64,000 nt of DNA from the NCBI RefSeq assembly GCF_011758765.1, contig NZ_JAANOU010000001.1, forward strand, positions 2,294,001-2,358,000, in the 5' to 3' direction. This document shows positions 51,408 to 59,363 of the stretch, in pieces. The notes under the pieces are model-generated. The model had not been told where the DNA came from, did not search any database, and saw nothing but the letters and a program-made list of their open reading frames with translations. Positions within the stretch are counted from its first letter, which is position 1, and every line of letters begins with the position of its first letter. The stretch is from Amycolatopsis viridis. Lineage in GTDB: Bacteria > Actinomycetota > Actinomycetes > Mycobacteriales > Pseudonocardiaceae. A program made the position numbers and the translations under genes.

Positions 51408-52496
51408 ATGACCGCGAAACCGTTCCGCATCGACATCTCCCAGTCCGCACTCGACGACCTCGCCGCCCGCCTGGACCGCGTCCGCTGGCCGGACGAACTG
51501 CCCGGCGCGGGCTGGGACTACGGCATCCCGCTGGCGCGGGTCCGCGAACTCGCCGAGCGCTGGCGCGACGCCTACGACTGGCGTGCCCACGAGGCGGAGT
51601 TGAACGCCTTCCCGCAGTTCACCGACGAGATCGACGGCCAGACCGTGCACTACCTGCACGTGCGGTCGCCCCGGGCGGACGCCCTCCCGCTGGTTCTCAC
51701 GCACGGCTGGCCCGGGTCGGTGGTGGAGTTCCTGGACGTGATCGAACCGCTGTCGCGCGATTTCCACCTGGTGATCCCGTCGATCCCCGGGTTCGGGTTC
51801 TCCGGGCCGACCCGGGACCGCGGCTGGGACGTCACCAGGGTGGCCCGCGCCTGGGCCGAGCTGATGCACCGCCTGGGATACCGCCGCTACGGGGCGCAGG
51901 GCGGCGACTGGGGAGCGGCGATCTCGACGGCGCTCGCCGCGGCCGACCCGGACCACGTGGCCGGCGTGCACGTGAACTACCTGCCCACGCCACCGCCTCC
52001 GGGCGGCATCACCGGACTGTCCGCAGAGGACGAACGGCGCCTGGCGCACACCGCCGCGTACGCGGCGAACCGGCCCGCGTACCAGATCCTGCACCTGACC
52101 ACGCCGCAGACGATCGCCTACGCGCTGACCGATTCCCCGGCCGGCCAGCTGGCCTGGATCGCCGAACGGTTCGCGAAGTGGACGGACCCGGCGTCGCGGA
52201 TCCCGGACGACCGGGTGCTGACCGACGTGATGCTGTACTGGCTGACCGGTACCGCGGGATCGGCGGCGCGGCTGGGCAAGGAAAGCGTCTACGGCGCCGG
52301 GCGGGAACCGTGCTCCGCACCGGTGGGCGTGGCGGTGTTCGCGCACGACATCACCTTGTCCGTGCGGCCGGTCGCCGAGCGGCTCTTCGACATCCGGCAC
52401 TGGAGCGAGTTCGACCGCGGCGGTCACTTCGCCGCGATGGAGGTGCCGGAGCTGTTCACCGGGGACGTGCGGACGTTCTTCGGCAGCCTCGCCTGA
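51408..52496 (+). CDS. epoxide hydrolase family protein
   Basis: 362 residues from ATG 51408. The N-terminal EHN domain (MTAKPFRIDISQSALDDLAARLDRVRWPDEL, YDWRAHEAELNAFPQF) is followed by the alpha/beta-hydrolase core: oxyanion motif THGWPGSVVEF, catalytic Asp in GAQGGDWGAAIS, a C-terminal HWSEFDRGGHFAAMEVPEL with His. Two Tyr in the lid expected for epoxide opening are at plausible places (VNYLPTP; AAYAANRPAYQ). It opens epoxides or related esters. Divergent from the MarR gene; likely induced by a lipophilic compound. Confidence 0.93.
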   Translation: MTAKPFRIDISQSALDDLAARLDRVRWPDELPGAGWDYGIPLARVRELAERWRDAYDWRAHEAELNAFPQFTDEIDGQTVHYLHVRSPRADALPLVLTHGWPGSVVEFLDVIEPLSRDFHLVIPSIPGFGFSGPTRDRGWDVTRVARAWAELMHRLGYRRYGAQGGDWGAAISTALAAADPDHVAGVHVNYLPTPPPPGGITGLSAEDERRLAHTAAYAANRPAYQILHLTTPQTIAYALTDSPAGQLAWIAERFAKWTDPASRIPDDRVLTDVMLYWLTGTAGSAARLGKESVYGAGREPCSAPVGVAVFAHDITLSVRPVAERLFDIRHWSEFDRGGHFAAMEVPELFTGDVRTFFGSLA

Positions 52497-52514
52497 ACGG
52501 TCGTGCGTGAACGG

Positions 52515-53024
52515 TCAGGGCACCACGGTGACGGGCCACAAGCCGGCCCGCACCAGGCGGGTGGCGACCGAACCGACGATGCGGTGCCCCCTGCTCTCCG
52601 ACGCGCCGACGACGACGAGGTCGGCGTGCAGCTCGACGGCCGCCCGGCGCAGCTCGGTGACGGCGTCGCCGCGACGGACGATGAACGTGACCGGCAGGGC
52701 GGCCTCGTCGGCGAGCGTGCGGATCGGCCCGCGCATCTCCTCGATCGCCGCCTGGTACGCCTGTTCCTGCGCGGCGGCGAGCAGCCCGGTCGCCATCCCG
52801 GTCCACGCCGTCGGTGCCAGTACGTAGACCAGCACCAGCCGGGACCGCTGCCGCCGCGCGAGGCCGGCCGCGTAGGCGCCGGCCCGCAACGCGGTGGCGG
52901 AGCCGTCGATCCCGGCGAGCACCACGTGCGGCCCGTCGGTGCCCCGTTCGAACGGCCCCGGCCGCCACGCCGGGCCGTACTCCTCCACCAGCTGCTCCGC
53001 GCCCACGCCCGCATTATCTGGCAC
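52515..53024 (-). CDS. universal stress protein (UspA family)
   Basis: 169 residues from GTG 53024. The UspA fold shows in VVLAGIDGSATALRAGAYAAGLARRQRSRLVLVYV and the C-terminal ADLVVVGASESRGHRIVGSVATRLVRAGLWPVTVV, which is close to the ATP-binding G-x-x-G-9x-G-S motif but shorter. An ATP-binding role is possible but not certain. It converges on the epoxide hydrolase and is divergent from ilvA, with 74 bp between. Confidence 0.88.
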   Translation of the reverse strand: MPDNAGVGAEQLVEEYGPAWRPGPFERGTDGPHVVLAGIDGSATALRAGAYAAGLARRQRSRLVLVYVLAPTAWTGMATGLLAAAQEQAYQAAIEEMRGPIRTLADEAALPVTFIVRRGDAVTELRRAAVELHADLVVVGASESRGHRIVGSVATRLVRAGLWPVTVVP

Positions 53025-53098
53025 CGGCCGCTCCGGGTGCGGGCGGTGGTGGCGGCTTTGGTACGAATGACGTCTGCGCCGACGGGAGGAACGAAGTC

Positions 53099-54358
53099 GT
53101 GGGTAACGGGCCAGACCCGGTTCGGGCGGCCGACGTGGCGATGGCGGCCGCCCGGTTCGCCGGGGTCATCGAGCCGACGCCACTGCACCGCAGCGACCGG
53201 CTGTCCCGGCAGCACGGCGTGGACGTGCGGCTCAAGCGCGAGGACCTGTCCGCGGTCCGCTCGTACAAGGGCCGCGGTGCCTACAACCTGGTGAGCCAGC
53301 TCTCCCCCGAGGAGCGTGCGCGTGGCGTGGTCTGCGCGAGCGCCGGCAACCACGGGCAGGGAGTGGCCTTCGCCTGCGCGGCACTGGGTGTGCTGGCCCG
53401 CGTCTACCTGCCGCGCACCACGCCGCGGCAGAAGCGGGACCGGGTTGCGCGGCTCGGCGGTGAGCACGTGCAGATCGTGATGCACGGCGACACCTACGAC
53501 GACGCGGCGGCCGCGGCGCAGGCGTACGCGGCGAGCACCGGCACCACGATGATCCCGGCGTTCGACGATCCGCGCACCATCGCCGGGCAGGGCACCGTGA
53601 TCAAGGAGGCCATCGAGCAGCTGGGCAGGGCACCGGACGTGGTGGTGGTGCCGGTCGGCGGCGGCGGCCTGCTCGCCGGGACGCTGGCCTGGCTGCGCGA
53701 GACGCACCCCGGGGTGCGGGTGGTCGGGGCCGAACCGCAGGGCGCGGCCAGCATGGCCCTCGCGCTCGAGCACGGCGGACCGGTCGCGATGGAGACCATC
53801 GACCCGTTCGTCGACGGCGCCGCGGTCCGGCTCGTGGGTGAGCACACCTACGCACTGGCCGCCGAGCGCCGCCCCGACATGGTCGCCGTGCCCGAGGGCC
53901 GCATCTGCGTCGAGATGCTCGACCTCTACCAGTCCGACGGCATCATCGCCGAACCCGCCGGCGCGCTCTCCCCGGCCGCGCTCGGGCCCGGCCTCGGGCT
54001 GGCGCCCGGTGCCACCGTGCTGTGCATCGTCTCCGGTGGCAACAACGACGTCAGCCGCTACGCCGAGGTCGTCGAGCGGGCCCTGGTCTTCGAGGGGCGC
54101 AAGCACTACTTCCTGGTCGAGTTCCCGCAGGAACCGGGGGCGCTGCGCCGCTTCCTCGACGACGTGCTCGGGCCGGACGACGACATCACGCTGTTCGAAT
54201 ACGTCAAGCGCAACAACCGCGAAACCGGCCCCGCGCTGGTCGGCATCGAGCTCGGCGCACCGGAGAACCTCGAGCCGATGATGAAGCGCATGGCGGCCGG
54301 GCCGCACCGCGTCGAGCGCGTGCCGCCGGACAGCCCGCTGTTCGCCTTCCTGGTCTGA
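53099..54358 (+). CDS. ilvA: threonine ammonia-lyase (threonine dehydratase)
   Basis: 419 residues from GTG 53099, eight bases after GGGAGGA. PLP enzyme of the type II fold: RLKREDLSAVRSYKGRGAYN with the PLP Lys near 57, CASAGNHGQGVAFA, the PLP phosphate loop VVVPVGGGGLLAG and SGGNNDVSRYAEV. The C-terminal ~70 residues (KHYFLVEFPQEPGALRRFLDDVL and ITLFEYVKRNNRETGPALVGIELG) form a single ACT-like domain, the short biosynthetic form found in actinobacteria. It makes 2-oxobutanoate for isoleucine. No ilv genes are adjacent. Confidence 0.95.
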   Translation: MGNGPDPVRAADVAMAAARFAGVIEPTPLHRSDRLSRQHGVDVRLKREDLSAVRSYKGRGAYNLVSQLSPEERARGVVCASAGNHGQGVAFACAALGVLARVYLPRTTPRQKRDRVARLGGEHVQIVMHGDTYDDAAAAAQAYAASTGTTMIPAFDDPRTIAGQGTVIKEAIEQLGRAPDVVVVPVGGGGLLAGTLAWLRETHPGVRVVGAEPQGAASMALALEHGGPVAMETIDPFVDGAAVRLVGEHTYALAAERRPDMVAVPEGRICVEMLDLYQSDGIIAEPAGALSPAALGPGLGLAPGATVLCIVSGGNNDVSRYAEVVERALVFEGRKHYFLVEFPQEPGALRRFLDDVLGPDDDITLFEYVKRNNRETGPALVGIELGAPENLEPMMKRMAAGPHRVERVPPDSPLFAFLV

Positions 54359-54384
54359 CGCGGGTTGCGCCGGCCGTGCCCGGG

Positions 54385-55014
54385 TCAGGGCTTGGGCGCG
54401 ACCGCCTGCTCGAAGAAGTCGGCGAGCTGCCGCCCGTAGGCCGCGAGGTCCGGACCCGGGTTGCCGGCGTGGGCGTCGATCGCGCCGTCGATGCTCTGCG
54501 CGATCGTGCGGGCCGCGATGTCGGCCGGGAAGTCGCCGAAGGCTCCTTCGGCCTGCCCCTGCTTCAGCAGCCGTTCGATGCGCCCGGTGCGGAACCCGCT
54601 CAGCAGCGGCCCGGCCACCGGCCAGCCGTCCGGATCGTCGGCGTGGGCGGCCACCTCGCGCAGCACGCGGACGCATTCGGGGTGGTCGCGCGCGAACTCG
54701 ATCTCTGTCTCGATCAGAGCCCGCAGCATCGCGGTGCGGTCGGTCGTCCCGGCGGCCCGCTCCTCCAGGTACCGGTCCCGCATGCCCAGCGCCGTGGTCA
54801 CGACCGCCTGGATGAGACCCGCCTTGGTGCCGAAGTGGTAGCCGATCAGGCGGGTGCTGCTCAGCCCGGCCCGCTCCTTGATCCGTGCGAACGACGTCCG
54901 CCGGTACCCCAGCTCCGCGATCGTCGCCAGGGTCGCGGCGATGATCTGCGAACGCCGTGCCTGCTCGGCCGGGCTCAGGCCCAGGTCGGGCTGCACCTCG
55001 TCGATTATCTGCAT
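54385..55014 (-). CDS. TetR-family transcriptional regulator
   Basis: 209 residues if the start is ATG 55014 (MQIIDEVQPD); ATG 55032 would place six codons inside the palindrome and is less likely. HTH region RRSQIIAATLATIAELGYRRTSFARIKERAGLSSTRLIGYHFGTKAGLIQAVV, then a helical ligand domain (IETEIEFARDHPECVRVLREVAAHADD). Last gene of a minus-strand pair of TetR genes. The palindrome just upstream suggests autoregulation. Confidence 0.9.
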   Translation of the reverse strand: MQIIDEVQPDLGLSPAEQARRSQIIAATLATIAELGYRRTSFARIKERAGLSSTRLIGYHFGTKAGLIQAVVTTALGMRDRYLEERAAGTTDRTAMLRALIETEIEFARDHPECVRVLREVAAHADDPDGWPVAGPLLSGFRTGRIERLLKQGQAEGAFGDFPADIAARTIAQSIDGAIDAHAGNPGPDLAAYGRQLADFFEQAVAPKP

Positions 55015-55032
55015 GAGTAAAAACTTACTCAT
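55013..55032 (-). promoter_or_regulatory. TetR operator upstream of the downstream TetR gene
   Basis: ATGAGTAA-AAAC-TTACTCAT, perfect eight-base arms, overlaps the first bases of the gene, with another GAGTAA half-site at 55034. It reads as an autoregulatory operator lying over the start. Confidence 0.75.
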
Positions 55033-55056
55033 GTGAGTAACGGATGCGCAAGCGCG

Positions 55057-55605
55057 TTACCTGAGCAGCCGGTCGACCAGTTCCCTCGTCCAGCCCGGAT
55101 CGGCCGGCTGGCCGACGAAGATCGCCCGGTAGTACAGCGGCCCGAGCAGGGCATCGGCCGCGTGCAGGGTCTCCGGCGCCGTCCCGCCGCGGGCGCGCTC
55201 CCGGTCGAGGATCGCGGTCAGCTGGGCGTGCCGGTCGGCGGTGCACGCGCAGCCGCCTTCCGGTCCGGACCCGATCGTGGCCCGGGTGAGCGCGAGCACG
55301 TCCGGGTCCGCCAGGTCGGTCGCCACGTCCGCGGCCCACCGGTAGAGGTCCTCCCGCAGCGACCCGGTGTCGGGGACCACGATGTCGCCGCTGAACCTGC
55401 TGCTCGCGACGTCGGCCATCAGGTCCGCGACCGACCCCCAGCGGCGGTAGAGGGTGGTCGGGTGGACGCCGGCCCGGCCGGCGATCAGCGGCAGGGTCAG
55501 GCCTTCGGCGGGGTTGTCGGCGAGGAACTCGACGACGGCGCGGTGCACGGCGGCGCGCACCCGCGCGGAGCGGCCGCCGGGGCGCGCGGTGGTGGTGGCG
55601 GGCAT
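55057..55605 (-). CDS. TetR-family transcriptional regulator
   Basis: 182 residues with the TetR HTH (RVRAAVHRAVVEFLADNPAEGLTLPLIAGRAGVHPTTLYRRWGSVADLMADV) and a C-terminal TetR_C domain (REDLYRWAADVATDLADPDVLALTRATIG). It is divergent from the MFS transporter 79 bp away, over a 29-bp palindrome, the usual arrangement of a repressor and its efflux pump. It ends 42 bp before the other TetR gene. Confidence 0.92.
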   Translation of the reverse strand: MPATTTARPGGRSARVRAAVHRAVVEFLADNPAEGLTLPLIAGRAGVHPTTLYRRWGSVADLMADVASSRFSGDIVVPDTGSLREDLYRWAADVATDLADPDVLALTRATIGSGPEGGCACTADRHAQLTAILDRERARGGTAPETLHAADALLGPLYYRAIFVGQPADPGWTRELVDRLLR

Positions 55606-55628
55606 GCGGAAATTATCGCACCGATCGC

Positions 55629-55657
55629 TGCGTTAGCGCTATCGTGGTGCTAACGCA
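55629..55657. promoter_or_regulatory. TetR operator between TetR and MFS genes
   Basis: TGCGTTAGC-N11-GCTAACGCA, perfect nine-base arms, in the 79-bp gap. Good candidate for the binding site of the divergent TetR, controlling the pump. Confidence 0.85.
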
Positions 55658-55684
55658 GAGATCTTTGCATTTCGAGGAGTGCTG

Positions 55685-56908
55685 ATGTCCGTTTCCCCCG
55701 CCGTCGCCGCTCCCGCGACCCGTCGCAGAGCCCGGTTGCCGCAGCCGGTGGCGTTCACGGCGGTCGCGGTGATCTTCGTGCTGTTCATGGCCGCCTCCAG
55801 TGTCCCGTCCCCGCTCTACGTCGTCTACCAGCAGGAATGGGGCTTCTCGTCGATGACGCTCACCGTGGTCTTCGCGGTGTACGTCCTGGGGTTGATCGCG
55901 TCGCTGCTGGTCGTGGGGGCCTTGTCGGACCACGTCGGACGACGGCCGGTGCTGGCCGCCGCCATCGTCGGCGAGGTGGTGTCGCTGGTGCTCTTCCTGG
56001 TCGCCGGGGATGTCTCGGCGCTGTTCGCCGCCCGCCTCGTGCAGGGCGTGGCGACGGGTGCGGCGATGTCCGTGCTCGGTGCCACCCTGGTCGACCTGAA
56101 CCCGGCGCACGCGCCCAGCCGCGCCGGGGTGATCAGCAGCATCGCGCCGACCTCCGGGCTCGCCCTCGGTGCCCTGGGCTGCGGCGCCCTCGTCCAGTTC
56201 GCGCCTGCCCCGACCCACCTGGTCTACGTGTTGCTGCTCGCCGGAATGGTCGTCGCGCTCGCGCTGGTCGCCGGCCTGCCGGAGACCTCGGCCCGCCGCC
56301 CCGGTGCGCTGGCCTCGCTCGCCCCGCGGCTCGGGGTGCCGGCGCGGTTGCGCCCGGACCTGGTCGCGCTGCTCCCGATCCTGCTCTCCAGCTGGTCGCT
56401 CGGCGGCCTGTACCTGTCGCTCGGGCCGTCCGTGGCCGCCGGGATCTTCGGTCTCACCAACCACCTTGTCGGCGGGTTCGTCGTGACCCTGCTGTGCGCG
56501 ACGGGTGCGCTGACCTCGCTGGTGCTGCGCTCGGCCCCGGTCGGCGCGGTGCTGCAGGCCGGCGCGGCGCTGCTCGCCGTGGGGATGGGAATCACGCTGG
56601 CCGGTGTCCTGGCGGACATCGTCGCGCTCGCGGCCGTCGGCACGCTGGTGTCCGGCGTGGGGTTCGGGGCGGCGGCGCTGGCCAGCTTCGGCACCCTGGC
56701 CCGGCTGGCCGCCCCCGGTGAGCGCGGGGAGCTGTTCTCGGTGGTCTACGTCATCGCCTACCTCGCGTTCAGCGTGCCCGCGGTGATCGCCGGGTTCGCC
56801 GCGACCGCGGCCGGGCTGCGGCCCACCGCGATCGTCTACGGGTTCGCCGTCGGCGGGCTCGCGGTGCTCGCCGTGATCGCCCAATCGGTGCGTGCTGCCC
56901 GGCGGTGA
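55685..56908 (+). CDS. MFS transporter
   Basis: 407 residues from ATG 55685 (upstream GTG 55679 is possible), with 12 hydrophobic segments. Motif A-like GALSDHVGRRPVLAAAIVGEVVSLVLFLVAG follows helix 2. Helix 1 has FVLFMAASSVPSPLYVVYQQEWGFSS, as in small-molecule exporters of the YbjJ/CynX kind. Divergent from its TetR repressor. Substrate unknown. Confidence 0.9.
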   Translation: MSVSPAVAAPATRRRARLPQPVAFTAVAVIFVLFMAASSVPSPLYVVYQQEWGFSSMTLTVVFAVYVLGLIASLLVVGALSDHVGRRPVLAAAIVGEVVSLVLFLVAGDVSALFAARLVQGVATGAAMSVLGATLVDLNPAHAPSRAGVISSIAPTSGLALGALGCGALVQFAPAPTHLVYVLLLAGMVVALALVAGLPETSARRPGALASLAPRLGVPARLRPDLVALLPILLSSWSLGGLYLSLGPSVAAGIFGLTNHLVGGFVVTLLCATGALTSLVLRSAPVGAVLQAGAALLAVGMGITLAGVLADIVALAAVGTLVSGVGFGAAALASFGTLARLAAPGERGELFSVVYVIAYLAFSVPAVIAGFAATAAGLRPTAIVYGFAVGGLAVLAVIAQSVRAARR

Positions 56909-56948
56909 TTTGCGTGATCCGGCGGACGGGGTTAAAGTCGTTCCGGTG

Positions 56949-56965
56949 ATACCCCCTAGGGGTAT
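56949..56965 (+). promoter_or_regulatory. second CsoR-type operator, upstream of the DUF4396 gene
   Basis: ATACCCC-CTA-GGGGTAT has perfect seven-base arms and is the same design as the box in front of csoR (TACCCTAGGGGGGTA). It lies 18 bp before the DUF4396 ATG. CsoR-type boxes are rare enough that this is a strong predictor of copper control. Confidence 0.82.
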
Positions 56966-56983
56966 GAAAGGAAGGACGGCGAG

Positions 56984-57505
56984 ATGGACCACTCCACGCA
57001 CGAGCACACCGGGCACAGTGGGCACCTCGGGCACGCCGGGCACGCTGGGCAGACAGCCCACCGGCCCCCGGCCACCTGGGCCGCGGCTGCGCAGGCCACC
57101 CTGCACTGCCTCACCGGCTGCGCGATCGGCGAGGTGCTGGGCATGATCATCGGCACCGCCTTCGGCCTGCACGGGGCGATCACCGTGGTGCTCTCCGTCG
57201 CGCTGGCCTTCGTGTTCGGCTACGCGCTCACCATGCGCGGTGTGCTGCGGGCCGGCGTGCCGTGGCGGACCGCGCTGAAGGTCGCGCTGGCCGCGGACAC
57301 CGTCTCGATCGCGGTGATGGAGATCCTGGACAACTTCGTCATGGTGACCGTGCCCGGCGCGATGGACGCGGGCCTCGGCGACGCGCTGTTCTGGGGTTCC
57401 CTGGCCGGTTCGCTGGTCGTCGCGTTCGCCGTCACCACGCCGGTCAACAAGTGGATGATCGGGCGCGGCAAGGGGCACGCGGTCGTCCACGCCTACCACC
57501 ACTGA
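56984..57505 (+). CDS. His-rich DUF4396 membrane protein
   Basis: 173 residues. The N-terminal 28 residues are His-rich (THEHTGHSGHLGHAGHAGQ, then TAH), a probable metal-binding tail. Then a DUF4396 membrane domain with four hydrophobic segments: ATLHCLTGCAIGEVLGMIIG, VVLSVALAFVFGYALTM, a segment around SIAVMEILDNFVMVTVPG, and LFWGSLAGSLVVAFAVTTPV. The family function is unknown; a Cys pair (HCLTGC) and the conserved His tail suit copper. The perfect CsoR box before it predicts copper induction. It is outside the main copper operon, followed by a hairpin terminator. Confidence 0.9.
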   Translation: MDHSTHEHTGHSGHLGHAGHAGQTAHRPPATWAAAAQATLHCLTGCAIGEVLGMIIGTAFGLHGAITVVLSVALAFVFGYALTMRGVLRAGVPWRTALKVALAADTVSIAVMEILDNFVMVTVPGAMDAGLGDALFWGSLAGSLVVAFAVTTPVNKWMIGRGKGHAVVHAYHH

Positions 57506-57510
57506 CCGTG

Positions 57511-57536
57511 GCCGGGCGGCCCACCGGCCGCCCGGC
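57511..57536 (+). terminator. hairpin after the DUF4396 gene
   Basis: GCCGGGCGGCC and GGCCGCCCGGC pair perfectly around CACC, 6 bp after the stop. It separates this one-gene unit from the methyltransferase gene. Confidence 0.65.
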
Positions 57537-57554
57537 CCGAATAGCATCGGGCAC

Positions 57555-58352
57555 GTGACGGAGACCTCCTTCCGCGCCGACCGGATCGACCCGGCCGGCG
57601 TCGAGCGCCTGGCCGCCATCCTGGACGCGCAGGCCGCGACCCCGGGCGTGCAGCGGTTGCGGGCCTGGGCGCACGAGGCGCTCGCCGTCCGGCCGGGGGA
57701 GCGGGCCCTGGAGATCGGGTGCGGCACCGGATCCGAGGTCCAGGTGCTCGCGGCCGCCGCGGGCGCGGACGGCGCGGCGATCGGGCTCGACCCCAACGCG
57801 GCCATGCTGGCCCTGGCGCGGCAGCGTGCGGCGGATTCGCCCGCCCGGTTCGTCGCCGCTGACGTCGCCGCGCTGCCCTTCGCCGGGGAGACCGTCGACG
57901 CTGTGCTGTGCGAGCGCGTCTTCCAGCACCTCACCGACCCGGCGGCCGCCGTCGCCGAGATCGCCCGCGTGCTGCGGCCCGGTGGCCGGGTGGTGCTGGT
58001 CGACACCGACTGGGCGACCGGCATCCTGCACCCCGGCGATCCGGACCTCGTCCGGGCGGTGCTGGACGGGATGCTCTCGCAAACCGCCGAACCGGCCGCC
58101 GGACGCAAGCTCGCCGGCTGGCTGAGCGGGGCCGGACTGACCGTGCTCGACCGCGGCTCGCAGGCGCTGATGCCCGACCACGAGTCGGTCCGCGACACCC
58201 TGCTGCCGATGATGGTCGCCCACGCCGCGGGGCGCGGCGCGATCACCCGCGAGCAGGGTGACCGGCTCCTCGCCGAAGCCGCGGCCGGCGCCGCGCGCGG
58301 CGACTTCCACCTGTCCGTGACGATGTTCGGGGTGCTGGCTCGGCGCCGGTGA
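57555..58352 (+). CDS. class I SAM-dependent methyltransferase
   Basis: 265 residues from GTG 57555. SAM loop ALEIGCGTGSEVQVLAAAAGADGAAIGLDPNAAMLALARQ, followed by FVAADVAALPFAGETVDAVLCERVFQHLTDPAAAVAEIARVLRPGGRVVLVD, the UbiE-like class. The C-terminal WLSGAGLTVLDRGSQALMPDH is typical. Substrate unknown. It converges on the lysozyme-like gene. Confidence 0.93.
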   Translation: MTETSFRADRIDPAGVERLAAILDAQAATPGVQRLRAWAHEALAVRPGERALEIGCGTGSEVQVLAAAAGADGAAIGLDPNAAMLALARQRAADSPARFVAADVAALPFAGETVDAVLCERVFQHLTDPAAAVAEIARVLRPGGRVVLVDTDWATGILHPGDPDLVRAVLDGMLSQTAEPAAGRKLAGWLSGAGLTVLDRGSQALMPDHESVRDTLLPMMVAHAAGRGAITREQGDRLLAEAAAGAARGDFHLSVTMFGVLARRR

Positions 58353-58390
58353 ACCGCCGCCACGAGTCCCAGCCGGCCTGGTCCCCCCGC

Positions 58391-59188
58391 TCAGGGGGCG
58401 CCCACCCGGTGCAGCCGGAGCACCCCGTCGCGCGGCCCGCCGGCGGTCCACGTGCCCGACGCGGCCGTCCAGGTCATGCCGTCGAAGGTGACCCCGTCCA
58501 GGCCGAACCGCATCGCGTTGGCGACCAGCCAGCTCGCGTCCGCCCAGCCCTCGGCGGACGGGTGCGGGCCACTGAGCGCCGCGGTCCCCAGCTCGGCCGT
58601 GGCGACCGGCACGAGGTCCGCCTCCGGGGCGCCGGGGGAGAGGTCCGAGCAGGTCAGCGCGCTGGGGCGGGCGCCGGTCAGCGCCGCGGCGGTCGCCGCC
58701 GCCTGCGACTCCCACTGGGCGTAGGCCTCCGGCAAGGCCGACCGCTGCACCAGCTGCGCGGCCTGCGTCACCGTCAGGTCCGCCCAGCCCGGCTGCTGCT
58801 GCAGCCGCTGGTAGAACGTCGTCGCGGCGTACACCGGGTTCGTCACCTCCGCGTAGGTGCCCCACCCCTGGCTCGGCCGCTGCTGGAACAGACCCGCCGA
58901 ATCGCGGTCGCCGCCGGGCAGGTTCCGCAGCCGCGACTCCTGGATGGCGGTGGCGAGCGCGACCGTCACCGCGTGGCCCGGCACGCCCAGGCGCCGGCCC
59001 ACCGCGGCGATCGTGGCGGCGTTGCGCGCCTGCTCGACCGTCAGGCGGTAGGTGGAGCCGTCCGCCGCGGTCACCGCGCACCGCGGTCCGGGCACCGGCT
59101 TGATCACCAGCACGATCCACGTGACCACCCCCGCGAGCACCACCACGGCGAGGACGAGTGCCAGGAGAGCACCGCGACTCCTGCGCAT
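58391..59188 (-). CDS. membrane-anchored lysozyme-like (SLT) protein
   Basis: 265 residues with a single N-terminal membrane anchor or signal (residues ~5-30). A lysozyme/SLT-like region follows: AGRRLGVPGHAVTVALATAIQESRLRNLPGGDRDSAGLFQQRPSQGWGTYAEVTNP, with catalytic Glu in AIQESRLRN and the GLFQQRPS motif. Such proteins are common in actinomycetes and annotated as 'heavy metal transporter' or hypothetical by transfer; the sequence fits peptidoglycan cleavage better. C-terminal ~60 residues are unassigned. Confidence 0.75.
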   Translation of the reverse strand: MRRSRGALLALVLAVVVLAGVVTWIVLVIKPVPGPRCAVTAADGSTYRLTVEQARNAATIAAVGRRLGVPGHAVTVALATAIQESRLRNLPGGDRDSAGLFQQRPSQGWGTYAEVTNPVYAATTFYQRLQQQPGWADLTVTQAAQLVQRSALPEAYAQWESQAAATAAALTGARPSALTCSDLSPGAPEADLVPVATAELGTAALSGPHPSAEGWADASWLVANAMRFGLDGVTFDGMTWTAASGTWTAGGPRDGVLRLHRVGAP

Positions 59189-59363
59189 GCTCCCTCCCTC
59201 CTGGCCGCAACGTGTCCCTGTGGTTCCGACGCGCGGCGCCGCCGGGGGTTGGTCCTACCCGCCGCCGTCGGCCGGAAACGATGTCCGCGTTACCCGGACG
59301 AGGTGCGCAACCGGGTGCGATACGGTTCGTGCCGACCCGCCACCGCGCACGAAGGATTTGATC

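Noticed and set aside
53025-53098. Riboswitch or attenuator before ilvA
   Set aside because: Only 74 bp, with a normal ribosome-binding site; no leader peptide with Ile/Val/Leu/Thr codons or paired stem is visible.
55613-58363. 916-codon minus-strand frame
   Set aside because: Antisense to MFS, DUF4396 and methyltransferase genes; His/Arg/Gln-rich shadow.
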